Assembly (NCBI GenBank): GCA_028717105.1
Contig: JAQUOM010000074.1
Coordinates: 1-7,562, forward strand
Source of the DNA: Candidatus Omnitrophota bacterium
GTDB taxonomy: Bacteria; Omnitrophota; Gorgyraeia; Velamenicoccales; Velamenicoccaceae
DNA length: 7,562 nt
Direction of reading: 5' to 3'
Part shown: positions 1 through 6,277 of the stretch, piece by piece
How positions within the stretch are numbered: the stretch's first letter is position 1
Layout: every line of letters starts with the position of its first letter
Made by a program: the position numbers and the translations under genes
Notes under the pieces: generated by a model
Databases searched by the model: none
What the model saw: the letters and a program-made list of their open reading frames with translations, nothing else
What the model was told of the DNA's origin: nothing

Positions 1-1
1 C

Positions 2-469
2 TTGATGCGCGCCATCCGCAATCGCCGCGACCTCCTCCTGCGCGTCCTGGAGATCGTGGCAGAAACCCAGAAAGAAGCCCTGACAGAAGGGCTCGACAAA
101 CTCAAACCTCTTTCCTTAAAGGAAACAGCCCAAAAAGCGGGGATCCACGAATCGACGATTTCTCGTATCGTCATGAACAAATACGTCCAGACCCCCATCG
201 GCATCTTTCCGTTACGCCAGTTTTTCTCGACCAGCTTCAAGACGAAAGACGGCGAAGACGTCTCTTCTCAAAGCATCCGGCTCAAGATCAAGGAGATCAT
301 CGACAACGAAGACAAAAACCGTCCTCTGCGCGACCAGGACATCGCCGGGGCCTTAAAAAAAACACAACAGATTGAAATCGCCCGGCGGACCGTCGCCAAA
401 TACAGAAAAGCCCTCGGCATTCCCTCGGTCCCCCAAAGGCGCAAAAACACCTTCCCGGCAAAAGACTGA
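2..469 (+). CDS. rpoN: RNA polymerase sigma-54 factor, C-terminal part (5' end outside window)
   Basis: Sigma-54 directs core RNA polymerase to -24/-12 promoters and stays closed until an AAA+ activator remodels it. This fragment of about 155 residues carries the end of the core-binding region and the DNA-binding region. Residues 35-75 hold a helix-turn-helix-like stretch (LSLKETAQKAGIHESTISR) followed by the typical 'G(I)FPLRQFFS' segment. Residues 88-140 form the terminal DNA-binding domain, with an RpoN box at 127-135 (ARRTVAKYR). The tenth position of the usual box is Lys instead of Glu. Reading frame is open to the left edge; the TTG at position 2 is internal, not a start, and the protein begins like the middle of other sigma-54 proteins. 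The TGA stop is at 467-469. Its convergent neighbour is an operon containing a sigma-54 activator, which fits functionally. Family assignment is very secure. Confidence 0.97.
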   Translation: MMRAIRNRRDLLLRVLEIVAETQKEALTEGLDKLKPLSLKETAQKAGIHESTISRIVMNKYVQTPIGIFPLRQFFSTSFKTKDGEDVSSQSIRLKIKEIIDNEDKNRPLRDQDIAGALKKTQQIEIARRTVAKYRKALGIPSVPQRRKNTFPAKD

Positions 470-568
470 AACAATCCGATAAAACGAGTTACGCGGGGCA
501 TTCTGGATGCGGGATAAAATGCGAAGCGGAGCCTTTTCTCGTGATTAAAAAATGAACGACGGACGGGG

Positions 569-1624
569 CTAAGACTGGAGCCGTTCCAGGGCCATGCCGG
601 CAAGACCGGCGGCTTTTGTCAAAAGGACCATGTCCTCTTCACGGAAGGCTTCGGATTTACTGCGGTCGCGCGAGACATTCAGGACGCCGAAGACTTCATC
701 CTGACTGCGGATCGGAACAACGATTGCAGACAACAAGTCCGGGCGGTTCAGGCGGTCGGAGATCTCGACATCCCTGTGTTCATCAGAGATCAAATATGTT
801 TTTTTTGTCATGGCCGCAAGACAGGCCACCCCTTCCCCCATCTTTAAGGACGTTGTCCGCGCCACATCTTCGGGTATCCCCGTAAAAGCCCTGATGACTA
901 AAACCCTGTTTTTCTTATCTAAGAGCATGATGGAGCTCGAGGTCACGCTGGTCATATCGGCGATCAAATCAAGGAACATCTCCAGAAAATCCTTGAGCTG
1001 TCCGGCGTTCCGGGGAGAGACGCGCGGCGGGCGGGTTTTTAACCGGCTGGACATCTCCCTCTCGATCGAACGGGCGCTGTAAGCAAGGTTCAGGATATGG
1101 TTCATCAGGTTCCCAACCATCTCCAGAAAAGAATGAATGCCCTTGTAGGAAAAAACGCGCAGCTCAAGGACAAAACTCCAGAGCTGTTCCAGATCAACAC
1201 CCAGCTGCACGGCCAGACTGCGATACTCTTCCTTGCCGCGGCGCTTCATGAAAATCACGGGCCCGATGATCATATACCCCAGGACTTTGCTCGTGTTTTC
1301 AGAAATCGAAAGTTTTAAAGGGACAAGGTAATTCTTCAGGCCGGGCAGGCATTCAAAACTCAATTCTTCGTCTACGATCCCGCGGCCGCCCAGGAACGCA
1401 GGCCGGCAGTTACTGCAGAGATCGTCTTTCAATGCCGCGGCCCCGAAGATTTCCGAACACAAAGACGGCGGAGAGCTTGTCTGGGTCGCCATCTCTCCGG
1501 AAGGGCCCAACGTGCGGATGGCAACATTGGCGACCTCGGAAAAACTATCCTGCATCTCCTGAAGCTGAGGCGGACTGATCAGATCCTGCAGGGAAAAATC
1601 ATCAAAAGAATCAAAACGGCTCAT
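569..1624 (-). CDS. PocR-GAF sensory protein without output domain
   Basis: This 351-residue soluble protein has two sensory domains and no DNA-binding, kinase or cyclase domain. Residues about 12-160 resemble a PocR domain: the 'LQDLISPPQLQEMQDSFSEV' style opening, Cys56, Cys70-x2-Cys73 and 'FECLPGLKNYLVPL' (Cys92), then 'VLGYMIIGPV'. Family members usually have a Cys-His-x-Gly-Leu motif at the last Cys; here it is Cys-Leu-Pro-Gly-Leu, so the His is absent. Residues about 210-350 are a GAF domain (MGEGVACLAA, AIVVPI, FGVLNVS). PocR domains are predicted to bind small hydrocarbon-type ligands; the ligand here is unknown. An upstream in-frame extension to 1723 exists, but I chose the ATG at 1624. 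It overlaps the regulator's stop as ATGA, has a purine-rich AAGAAGAAG about 5 nt upstream, and the protein looks natural from MSRFDSF. Last gene of the signalling operon; translational coupling to the regulator is likely. Role as accessory sensor is inferred. Confidence 0.85.
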   Translation of the reverse strand: MSRFDSFDDFSLQDLISPPQLQEMQDSFSEVANVAIRTLGPSGEMATQTSSPPSLCSEIFGAAALKDDLCSNCRPAFLGGRGIVDEELSFECLPGLKNYLVPLKLSISENTSKVLGYMIIGPVIFMKRRGKEEYRSLAVQLGVDLEQLWSFVLELRVFSYKGIHSFLEMVGNLMNHILNLAYSARSIEREMSSRLKTRPPRVSPRNAGQLKDFLEMFLDLIADMTSVTSSSIMLLDKKNRVLVIRAFTGIPEDVARTTSLKMGEGVACLAAMTKKTYLISDEHRDVEISDRLNRPDLLSAIVVPIRSQDEVFGVLNVSRDRSKSEAFREEDMVLLTKAAGLAGMALERLQS

Positions 1625-3036
1625 GGATGCTTCTTCTTGGGGTTGATCCCGTAATGGCTCATTTTTTTGTAAAGGGTCGTGCGATTGATCCCGAGAGTTT
1701 TCGCAGCCTCTTTTTTGTTCCAAAGGTTCTTTTCCAGCGCATCAAGGATGATCCTCTTTTCCGGGTCCTTCAGGGCGTCTTTCAACGTCGCGCCGTTGCC
1801 GTCATATTCCTGGGACGACATGAGCGGCCCGGACGTGGACCGGCCGTTGTCAAGGACGACGTCCGGCAGGTCCTCGGCGACGATCAAGGGCCCCTTGGTC
1901 AAGACGCAGGCGCGTTCAATGACGTTTTCCAGTTCCCGCACGTTTCCCGGCCAATGATAAGCCGAAAGCTTCTTGACCACCTCATCGGACGCCCCCTGGA
2001 TCTTTTTCTGCAGGGCGCGGCTGTGTTTTTCGATAAAATGCTCGATCAAAAGCGGGATGTCTTCCTTGCGGTCGCGCAACGGCGGCAGCCCGATTGAAAT
2101 GATATTCAGGCGGTAAAACAGGTCGTGGCGGAATTTTCCCTGACGGATCAATTCCTGCAAATCCTGATTGGTGGCCGCAATGATCCGAACGTCGGCCCGG
2201 CGCGTTTTAGTCTCGCCCACCCGTTCGAATTCGCCGTCCTGCAAGACCCTCAAAAGCTTCACCTGGAGGGCCGGCGTAAACGCGTCTATCTCATCTAAAA
2301 AGATCGTCCCGCCTTCAGCAGACTCAAAGCGCCCGATACGGTCTTTGATCGCCCCCGTAAACGCGCCCTTGATATGCCCGAAAAGCTCGCTCTCCAACAA
2401 GGTCTCCGGCAGCGCCGCGCAGCTCACCTCGACAAAAGGCTTCGGCCCCCCCTGAAGGCCGCTTTCATGGATCGCGTGCGCCACCATCCTTTTTCCCGTA
2501 CCGCTTTCTCCGGTGATCAAAATGGTCGTCTTGGTATCGGCGACAAGCCCGATAAGATCATAGAGTTTCTGCATCCTGAAGTTCTTGCCGATGATATCGC
2601 AGCATTTTTGCCGCGCTGATACCGTCAACTTGTCTTTCAAATAAGCGTTTTCCTCCGCAACGGCGCGCTCATCGGCGATGCGCTTGATAACAAGCTTGAT
2701 CTCATCGTCAATGATGGGCTTGCTGATGTAATCGACGGCTCCCCGGCGCATCGCCTCAACCGCGTTCTCGATACTCCCGTAGCCGGTCATCATAATGACC
2801 GCCGTCCCCGGATATGTCTCTTTGACAGCCTTTAAAAGATCCAAGCCGTCCATGCCCGGCATCTTCATGTCCGATATCACGACCGCGGCGGGAATATCTT
2901 TGAGTCTTGCCAGGGCCTCCGGGCCGCTGCCGATGCTGTCGCAGCTATATCCTTCAAAAGCCAGGGTCTCGCAAAGGGAACGGCGGACCAATGCGTCATC
3001 GTCCACAATGAGGATATGCAGAGGTGTGTTTGCCAT
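1621..3036 (-). CDS. NtrC-family sigma-54-dependent response regulator
   Basis: 471 residues, the usual length for the class, in three domains. Receiver (about 6-120): acidic pocket Asp12/Asp13, phosphoacceptor Asp56, Thr84 and Lys106 are all present. AAA+ activator domain (about 148-385): Walker A GESGTGK at 176-182, the sigma-54-contacting GAFTGA loop at 224-229, Walker B GGTIFLDE at 242-249, Asn290 as sensor I, candidate arginine fingers Arg303 and Arg309 in FRHDLFYRLN, and sensor II WPGNVREL around 362-369. Fis-type helix-turn-helix at the C-terminus (about 424-468, 'NKKEAAKTLGINRTTLYKKM'). It should bind upstream sites as an oligomer and use ATP to open sigma-54 promoters. It starts 3 bp after the kinase stop and has no strong Shine-Dalgarno (AACTAAGACATG), so translation probably depends on coupling to the kinase gene. 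Its stop overlaps the PocR-GAF start. The class is certain; the target genes are not visible, so no specific name is given. Confidence 0.97.
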   Translation of the reverse strand: MANTPLHILIVDDDALVRRSLCETLAFEGYSCDSIGSGPEALARLKDIPAAVVISDMKMPGMDGLDLLKAVKETYPGTAVIMMTGYGSIENAVEAMRRGAVDYISKPIIDDEIKLVIKRIADERAVAEENAYLKDKLTVSARQKCCDIIGKNFRMQKLYDLIGLVADTKTTILITGESGTGKRMVAHAIHESGLQGGPKPFVEVSCAALPETLLESELFGHIKGAFTGAIKDRIGRFESAEGGTIFLDEIDAFTPALQVKLLRVLQDGEFERVGETKTRRADVRIIAATNQDLQELIRQGKFRHDLFYRLNIISIGLPPLRDRKEDIPLLIEHFIEKHSRALQKKIQGASDEVVKKLSAYHWPGNVRELENVIERACVLTKGPLIVAEDLPDVVLDNGRSTSGPLMSSQEYDGNGATLKDALKDPEKRIILDALEKNLWNKKEAAKTLGINRTTLYKKMSHYGINPKKKHP

Positions 3037-3039
3037 GTC

Positions 3040-4254
3040 TTAGTTTTTTACTGTTGGAAAGGCGGACTTTATAGGCAGGCGCACCGTAAACCGGGAACCC
3101 TTTCCGGGGCTGCTCTCCAGATCGATTCTGCCTCCGTATCTCTGGATGACTTCGAAACAAATCGGCAACCCCAAGCCGATCCCCTGGCCGATGGGTTTGG
3201 TGGTAAAGAAAGGCGTAAAAATCCTTTCCTTAACGTCGTCGGGAACGCCGCTGCCGGTATCGCGGAAACAAATACTGATGAACTCTTCATCCTGCGATGT
3301 CGTGATGGCCAGGGACCCTCCCTCGGGCATGGCATCGATCGCATTTTTGACGATGTTGGAAAACACACGACAGAGGCCTTTATCGATCACTTTGGGGAGA
3401 CCGAAGTCGAAAGTTTTTTCGATCTCGATCTTGCCGCCAAAAAGGTTGTGGCGGAACAAAGACAGGGCTTCCTCTACGGCGTCATGGATATCCACCAGGT
3501 CCTGATAACGGTTATCGTTGAGCTGCTGGGAAAACTCCCTCAAAGACCGCGTGATCTTCAATATCCTTGTCAGGCCGATCTTGATCTCGTTCAAATATTC
3601 CCCGGAAACGCTCTTGTCCAGGTCCCGCTCAATGAGCATATTGGTGTAACGCATGACGGCGTCTAAAGGGTTATTGATCTCGTGGACGATGCCGCCGGCC
3701 AGTTTTCCCATCGAAGCGAACTTTTCTAAAAACGCCTGTTCCTGGCGGTTAAGCGTCCTTTCGCTCTTCAATGACTCGTTTTCTTCCTTGAGCTGGATCA
3801 TATTTTTCTGGTCTTCAACGATACGCGATGCCAGCTGGGCGATCAGACAGACCAGGCGCAGGTCGTCTTCCGTAAAGGCCTCGCCGGAATCCTTATCGGA
3901 AATACTGATGACACCGATGGGCCCCAGGGACGTGACGATCGGCACGCAAATAAACGAATCGGTATGATAATGACGAAATGCCCTGGGAGAAAAGCGCGGG
4001 TCGGTCTTGATGTTCTTCACCAGGACCGCCTGGCCCTGTGTGGCGACGCTCCCGGCAATCCCCTCGCCCAGCCGCTGGCGCACGCCTTTGAACTGCGTCT
4101 TCTGCTCATTGAAGATGGCGTTCAGGACCAGTTCTTCGCGTTCTCCGTCCAGAAGAAAGAGCGAAGCGGACTCAGCCCGCAAAAGACCTTTAAGCCTCAA
4201 AAGAGAGTCATTGAGGATATTTTTGTGGATGTCCGAAAGATCGACTCTTGTCAC
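3040..4254 (-). CDS. Soluble GAF-domain sensor histidine kinase (NtrB-like)
   Basis: 404 residues with no membrane segment, so a cytosolic kinase. Residues about 8-150 are a GAF sensor domain (LGEGIAGSVA at 62-71, FICVPI at 101-106, IGVISISD). A charged helix follows at about 148-172 and is likely coiled. The dimerisation/phosphotransfer domain has the H-box around His191 in GGIVHEINNPLDAV; the Glu192 and Asn195 that follow match the HExxN pattern linked to phosphatase activity in this kinase group. The ATPase domain has N-box Asn304 (NIVKNAIDAM), G1 at 332-336 (DTGSG), F-box FTPFFTTK and G2 at 358-362 (GIGLG). All catalytic motifs are intact. The start is GTG at 4252-4254, chosen for the excellent AAGGAGG five bases upstream. 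First gene of the operon; partner is the NtrC-type regulator directly downstream. The GAF ligand cannot be told from sequence. Confidence 0.96.
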   Translation of the reverse strand: MTRVDLSDIHKNILNDSLLRLKGLLRAESASLFLLDGEREELVLNAIFNEQKTQFKGVRQRLGEGIAGSVATQGQAVLVKNIKTDPRFSPRAFRHYHTDSFICVPIVTSLGPIGVISISDKDSGEAFTEDDLRLVCLIAQLASRIVEDQKNMIQLKEENESLKSERTLNRQEQAFLEKFASMGKLAGGIVHEINNPLDAVMRYTNMLIERDLDKSVSGEYLNEIKIGLTRILKITRSLREFSQQLNDNRYQDLVDIHDAVEEALSLFRHNLFGGKIEIEKTFDFGLPKVIDKGLCRVFSNIVKNAIDAMPEGGSLAITTSQDEEFISICFRDTGSGVPDDVKERIFTPFFTTKPIGQGIGLGLPICFEVIQRYGGRIDLESSPGKGSRFTVRLPIKSAFPTVKN

Positions 4255-4259
4255 TTGTT

Positions 4260-4266
4260 CCTCCTT
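4260..4266 (-). promoter_or_regulatory. Ribosome binding site of the histidine kinase gene
   Basis: On the minus strand AAGGAGG stands 5 nt before the GTG at 4252-4254. It is a full Shine-Dalgarno match and decides the unusual GTG start. The other two genes of this operon have weak sites, so most ribosome entry for the operon probably happens here. Confidence 0.85.
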
Positions 4267-4292
4267 GACCGATATCTGAAAAACCCAGCGCT

Positions 4293-4324
4293 CCGGACTT
4301 TTGAAATATTTTAATTAAATACCG
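4293..4324 (-). repeat. Short AT-rich/CCGG repeat, copy 1 (kinase operon leader)
   Basis: On the minus strand this begins CGGT, runs through an AT-rich stretch and ends TTAAAATATTT-C-AAAAGTCCGG. The second half matches 6217-6239 on the plus strand, which reads TTAAAACATTT-TA-AAAAGTCCGG: 20 shared bases, one substitution and a one-base length change. Both copies also have CGGT at the left end. This copy lies about 40-70 nt upstream of the kinase start and may overlap the operon promoter. Function is unknown; a regulator site or a remnant repeat are both possible. Confidence 0.5.
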
Positions 4325-4367
4325 AATAACCCGCCATTGGCTGTAGCATCTTTTTGTTGACTGTTTT

Positions 4368-4386
4368 CCGCTTTATGAAAAAGCGG
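4368..4386. repeat. Inverted repeat between the two minus-strand operons
   Basis: Perfect 7-bp arms CCGCTTT (4368-4374) and AAAGCGG (4380-4386) flank a 5-base loop. It lies about 27 bp beyond the lipoprotein stop and about 115 bp upstream of the kinase start. On the minus strand the sequence after the stem is AAAACAG, not a T tract, so it is not a standard intrinsic terminator. It could be a weak or factor-assisted terminator, a transcript-stabilising hairpin, or a protein-binding site. Confidence 0.45.
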
Positions 4387-4412
4387 CGACAAGAAGAGAG
4401 CTTTTCTCGAAG

Positions 4413-5246
4413 TTAGAGTCGTCCCAGAAGTGTTTTGGCCTGCGGGGCAAGTTTGGAATCGGGATAATCTTTAACGATGCGCTCAAGCTCTTCTTTGGCT
4501 TTCTGTTTATCGTTCAATTTTCTGGCGTAGAGCAATGCCTTGACGAAAATCGCTTCTTGCGGGTCCCGGTCCGGATAATCGCGGACGTAACGCTCCAGGC
4601 TGTCTAAGGCATCCTGCCACATACCGGACTCAAGATAACAGCGGGTAATCAGGCTCTGCAGGATATGCGCGCCCTTTTGACCGCGCTCTTGCGTCTTTAA
4701 GCCCAGGTAATAGGCCACACCCTGGTCGGCCGCGCTCTTCAAACCCATCTCATTTTTTTCCGCGCGGTAATGGCGGATGATATACAAAGGAAGATCCAGG
4801 CTTTTGGCGGAAAAAGGATATTCCTGCATGATCTTCTTGTAGATAAGAAGGGCCTCTGCCCAGCGGCCCTGAAGCTCATAGCTCTTGCCGATGGCGAAAT
4901 AACCTTCCGCGCAAAGATTGCCCTTTTTGTCGCAATCCGTCGTTAAATTCTTATAGACATCCCTGGCCTTGTCGAAATCCCCTTTAACAAGGTAAAGGTG
5001 GCCAATGCTGAACTCGGCCTGGACGGCAAAGAGAGACCCGGGGTAAGCCTTGATGATCTCCCGGTAGGCATCCACTGCTTTTTGTAAGACGAAAGGCGGC
5101 GTGCCTTTGGGGTTTTTATACACAGCCTGGGCCAGCTTATGCGCTTTCCACATTCGCCGTTCCGCCTTAAAAGCGCGGCTTTCGCAACCCGTCGCCAAAA
5201 GGACAGAACACGCCAACAAAAGATAGAAGGGGGCCCTACGCTTCAT
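4413..5246 (-). CDS. TPR-like outer-membrane lipoprotein of unknown function
   Basis: 277 residues. The N-terminus is a lipoprotein signal: positive MKRR, hydrophobic residues 7-18, and a lipobox ending LLATGC with the lipidated Cys at 21. The +2 residue is Glu, not Asp, so by the E. coli sorting rule it would go to the outer membrane. The mature part is helical with tetratricopeptide-like repeats: clear units at about 56-103 (AYREIIKAYPGS, GHLYLVKGDFDKARDVYKNL), 111-144 (GKSYELQGRWAEALLIYKKI) and 197-277 (QDALDSLERYVRDYPD, AKEELERIVKDYPDSKLAPQA). This layout recalls BamD or the tol-pal-associated YbgF group, but I cannot assign either. Cys105 and Cys112 sit in a repeat loop and could form a disulfide after export. 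The ATG at 5244-5246 overlaps the upstream membrane-protein gene by 11 bp and has GAGGAG 4 nt before it. The two products are probably made together. Confidence 0.88.
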   Translation of the reverse strand: MKRRAPFYLLLACSVLLATGCESRAFKAERRMWKAHKLAQAVYKNPKGTPPFVLQKAVDAYREIIKAYPGSLFAVQAEFSIGHLYLVKGDFDKARDVYKNLTTDCDKKGNLCAEGYFAIGKSYELQGRWAEALLIYKKIMQEYPFSAKSLDLPLYIIRHYRAEKNEMGLKSAADQGVAYYLGLKTQERGQKGAHILQSLITRCYLESGMWQDALDSLERYVRDYPDRDPQEAIFVKALLYARKLNDKQKAKEELERIVKDYPDSKLAPQAKTLLGRL

Positions 5247-6117
5247 GCGTCTCCTCGATAAAAATCAGCGTCGTCGCAACCGTGATCAAAGCATCCACGA
5301 TGAGAGTTCCAATGAGGATCCCGATAAACAGGATCAGGCCCACGGTCTCCGGGCTGGATTTGTCCGCCAATAATCCAATGTTGTTACGCAGCATTGTCAC
5401 GGGAATATAAAGGATCATGGGGATGGCCACGACAAAAACGGTTTTAGGGATCAACTTCAAAAAAAGCCGCATCCCCAACAGAAGCGCCGGGATGAATTTT
5501 TTTCCTTTCAGCACCACGTAGGGGATCGTATAGACGAACAGCCCTTGAAGAACGACGGCGAGGAGGAAATTCAAGACGGGAATAAAAAAAGTGACCCAGA
5601 ATTTCGGGCCCAGGAACAACAGCTTGGCATGGCCGCCGCGAAAATATTTAAACAATAACTGCGACGGCTGTTTCATCAGGATATGCACGGCGACATAGAG
5701 GATCGACGTCAGGACGATCAGGGTCAGATACCTGCGCAGCACCTGACGGAAGATATCTTTCAGATCAACCGGTTCCCCCTTGCGGGCCAGAGAGACCGCG
5801 CAAATCGCCATACCCGTTGTTACGGAACCGAAAAAGATACCCAAAAAGATCTTCGCGTAATAGAAAAGCCGCGGAAGGAGTTCGTAAAAGAAGGGGTAGT
5901 GCATATAGACCTGCCCCCAGATCCTGCGGATGGGCGGCCCCATGATGATATTAAGGGGGGCGTGGGGGCTTTGGCAAAGAAGAAAAAGGACGACGACCTC
6001 AAGGGCCGCGATAAAACAGAACGGCAGGAAAATAGCCGGTTTGCGGGTCGTAACAGAGATGACAGACTTCCAAATGGCCAACGTGCCTGGAGCTATTTTG
6101 AGCTTACGGAGAGCCAT
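5236..6117 (-). CDS. Six-helix inner-membrane protein, family not recognised
   Basis: 293 residues. Hydrophobic segments lie at about 28-48, 86-109, 130-147, 172-203 (possibly a long or kinked helix), 226-243 and 258-286. A soluble loop with the motif 'KGEPVDLKDIFRQVLRRYL' sits between segments 2 and 3; the layout resembles YciC/GPDPase-membrane-domain or DUF-type transport-like proteins, but no catalytic motif is evident and I assign no function. The N-terminal 25 residues are basic (RKLK, RK), which fits a cytoplasmic N-terminus. The ATG at 6115-6117 is the only plausible start before the first helix. No Shine-Dalgarno precedes it (AAACTCTTTATG), although the promoter just upstream is very strong. 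First gene of a two-gene unit; its end overlaps the lipoprotein gene by 11 bp. A shared envelope role is inferred from that overlap only. Confidence 0.85.
   Translation of the reverse strand: MALRKLKIAPGTLAIWKSVISVTTRKPAIFLPFCFIAALEVVVLFLLCQSPHAPLNIIMGPPIRRIWGQVYMHYPFFYELLPRLFYYAKIFLGIFFGSVTTGMAICAVSLARKGEPVDLKDIFRQVLRRYLTLIVLTSILYVAVHILMKQPSQLLFKYFRGGHAKLLFLGPKFWVTFFIPVLNFLLAVVLQGLFVYTIPYVVLKGKKFIPALLLGMRLFLKLIPKTVFVVAIPMILYIPVTMLRNNIGLLADKSSPETVGLILFIGILIGTLIVDALITVATTLIFIEETHEA
5251..5256 (-). promoter_or_regulatory. Ribosome binding site of the lipoprotein gene
   Basis: GAGGAG on the minus strand lies 4 nt before the ATG and inside the final codons of the upstream membrane-protein gene. 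It supports this start and independent ribosome entry in addition to coupling. Confidence 0.7.
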
Positions 6118-6151
6118 AAAGAGTTTAGGGTTTTGAAATAATTAGGAAGTA

Positions 6152-6179
6152 AGTATAACATATATATCGTTTTTGTCAA
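6152..6179 (-). promoter_or_regulatory. Strong housekeeping (sigma-70 type) promoter for the membrane protein/lipoprotein unit
   Basis: On the minus strand a perfect -35 TTGACA (6174-6179) is separated by 16 bp from the -10 TATACT (6152-6157), a 5/6 match. TG one base before the -10 (TGTTATACT) is an extended -10. The bases upstream of the -35 are AT-rich (GTAAATAATAACTTTTCG), like an UP element. Transcription should begin near 6145, giving a leader of about 28 nt before the ATG at 6117. Confidence 0.8.
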
Positions 6180-6203
6180 GAACGAAAAGTTATTATTTAC
6201 AAA

Positions 6204-6239
6204 CGGTTAAATATTTTTAAAACATTTTAAAAAGTCCGG
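6204..6239 (+). repeat. Short AT-rich/CCGG repeat, copy 2
   Basis: Begins CGGT and ends TTAAAACATTT-TA-AAAAGTCCGG, matching the minus strand at 4293-4324 as described there. It lies in the gap between the acyltransferase stop and the promoter at 6152-6179, roughly 60-95 bp upstream of the predicted transcription start. Relative to its downstream gene, its orientation is opposite to that of copy 1. Confidence 0.5.
6214..6233. repeat. AT-only palindrome
   Basis: Perfect 9-bp inverted arms TTTTTAAAA (6214-6222) and TTTTAAAAA (6225-6233) around a 2-base centre (CA). It lies within repeat copy 2, upstream of the promoter at 6152-6179. Copy 1 does not keep this palindrome, so it may be incidental in AT-rich DNA or a bent or protein-binding element. 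Confidence 0.55.
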
Positions 6240-6252
6240 CTCTACCCGCCAC

Positions 6253-6272
6253 AAAAAACAGCGTGCCGCCTG
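6253..6272 (-). terminator. Candidate intrinsic terminator of the acyl-ligase/acyltransferase gene
   Basis: On the minus strand, five bases past the stop, CAGGCGGCACGCTG can fold as a short GC-rich hairpin (CAG/CTG plus CG/CG with one bulged G) directly followed by TTTTTT. The outer CCCGC/GCGGG pair could extend an alternative fold. The stem is short, so confidence is moderate. Confidence 0.4.
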
Positions 6273-6277
6273 CGGGG

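Noticed and set aside
470..568. Terminator in the convergent gap between rpoN and the PocR-GAF gene
   Set aside because: There is a T6 run on the minus strand and a GCAT/ATGC 4-bp pairing, but no hairpin joined to a T tract on either strand.
1625..1723. N-terminal extension of the PocR-GAF gene by 33 codons
   Set aside because: It would overlap the regulator's DNA-binding end by about 100 bp and reads as low-complexity polar residues; the ATGA-overlap start at 1624 is better supported.
1627..2097. Plus-strand open frame of 156 codons opposite the response regulator
   Set aside because: Antisense to the AAA+ and helix-turn-helix regions; no domain or ribosome site.
3016..3666. Plus-strand open frame of 216 codons opposite the histidine kinase
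   Set aside because: It lies wholly antisense to a kinase with every catalytic motif; its translation shows no recognisable domain. It is a coding shadow.
4279..4296. Leader terminator or attenuator before the kinase gene (CCGGAGCGCTGG followed by GTTTTT on the minus strand)
   Set aside because: The stem is only 4 bp including a G-T pair, too weak to claim.
4305..4345. Possible sigma-54 (-24/-12) promoter for the kinase operon around TGGCGGGTTATTCGG on the minus strand
   Set aside because: GG is present at the -24-like position but the required GC at -12 spacing is missing. A sigma-70 -10 (TAAAAT) is also possible there, but the -35 is poor, so no promoter is annotated.
5683..6141. Plus-strand open frame of 152 codons opposite the membrane protein
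   Set aside because: Highly charged translation typical of the antisense of a hydrophobic gene; no supporting signal.
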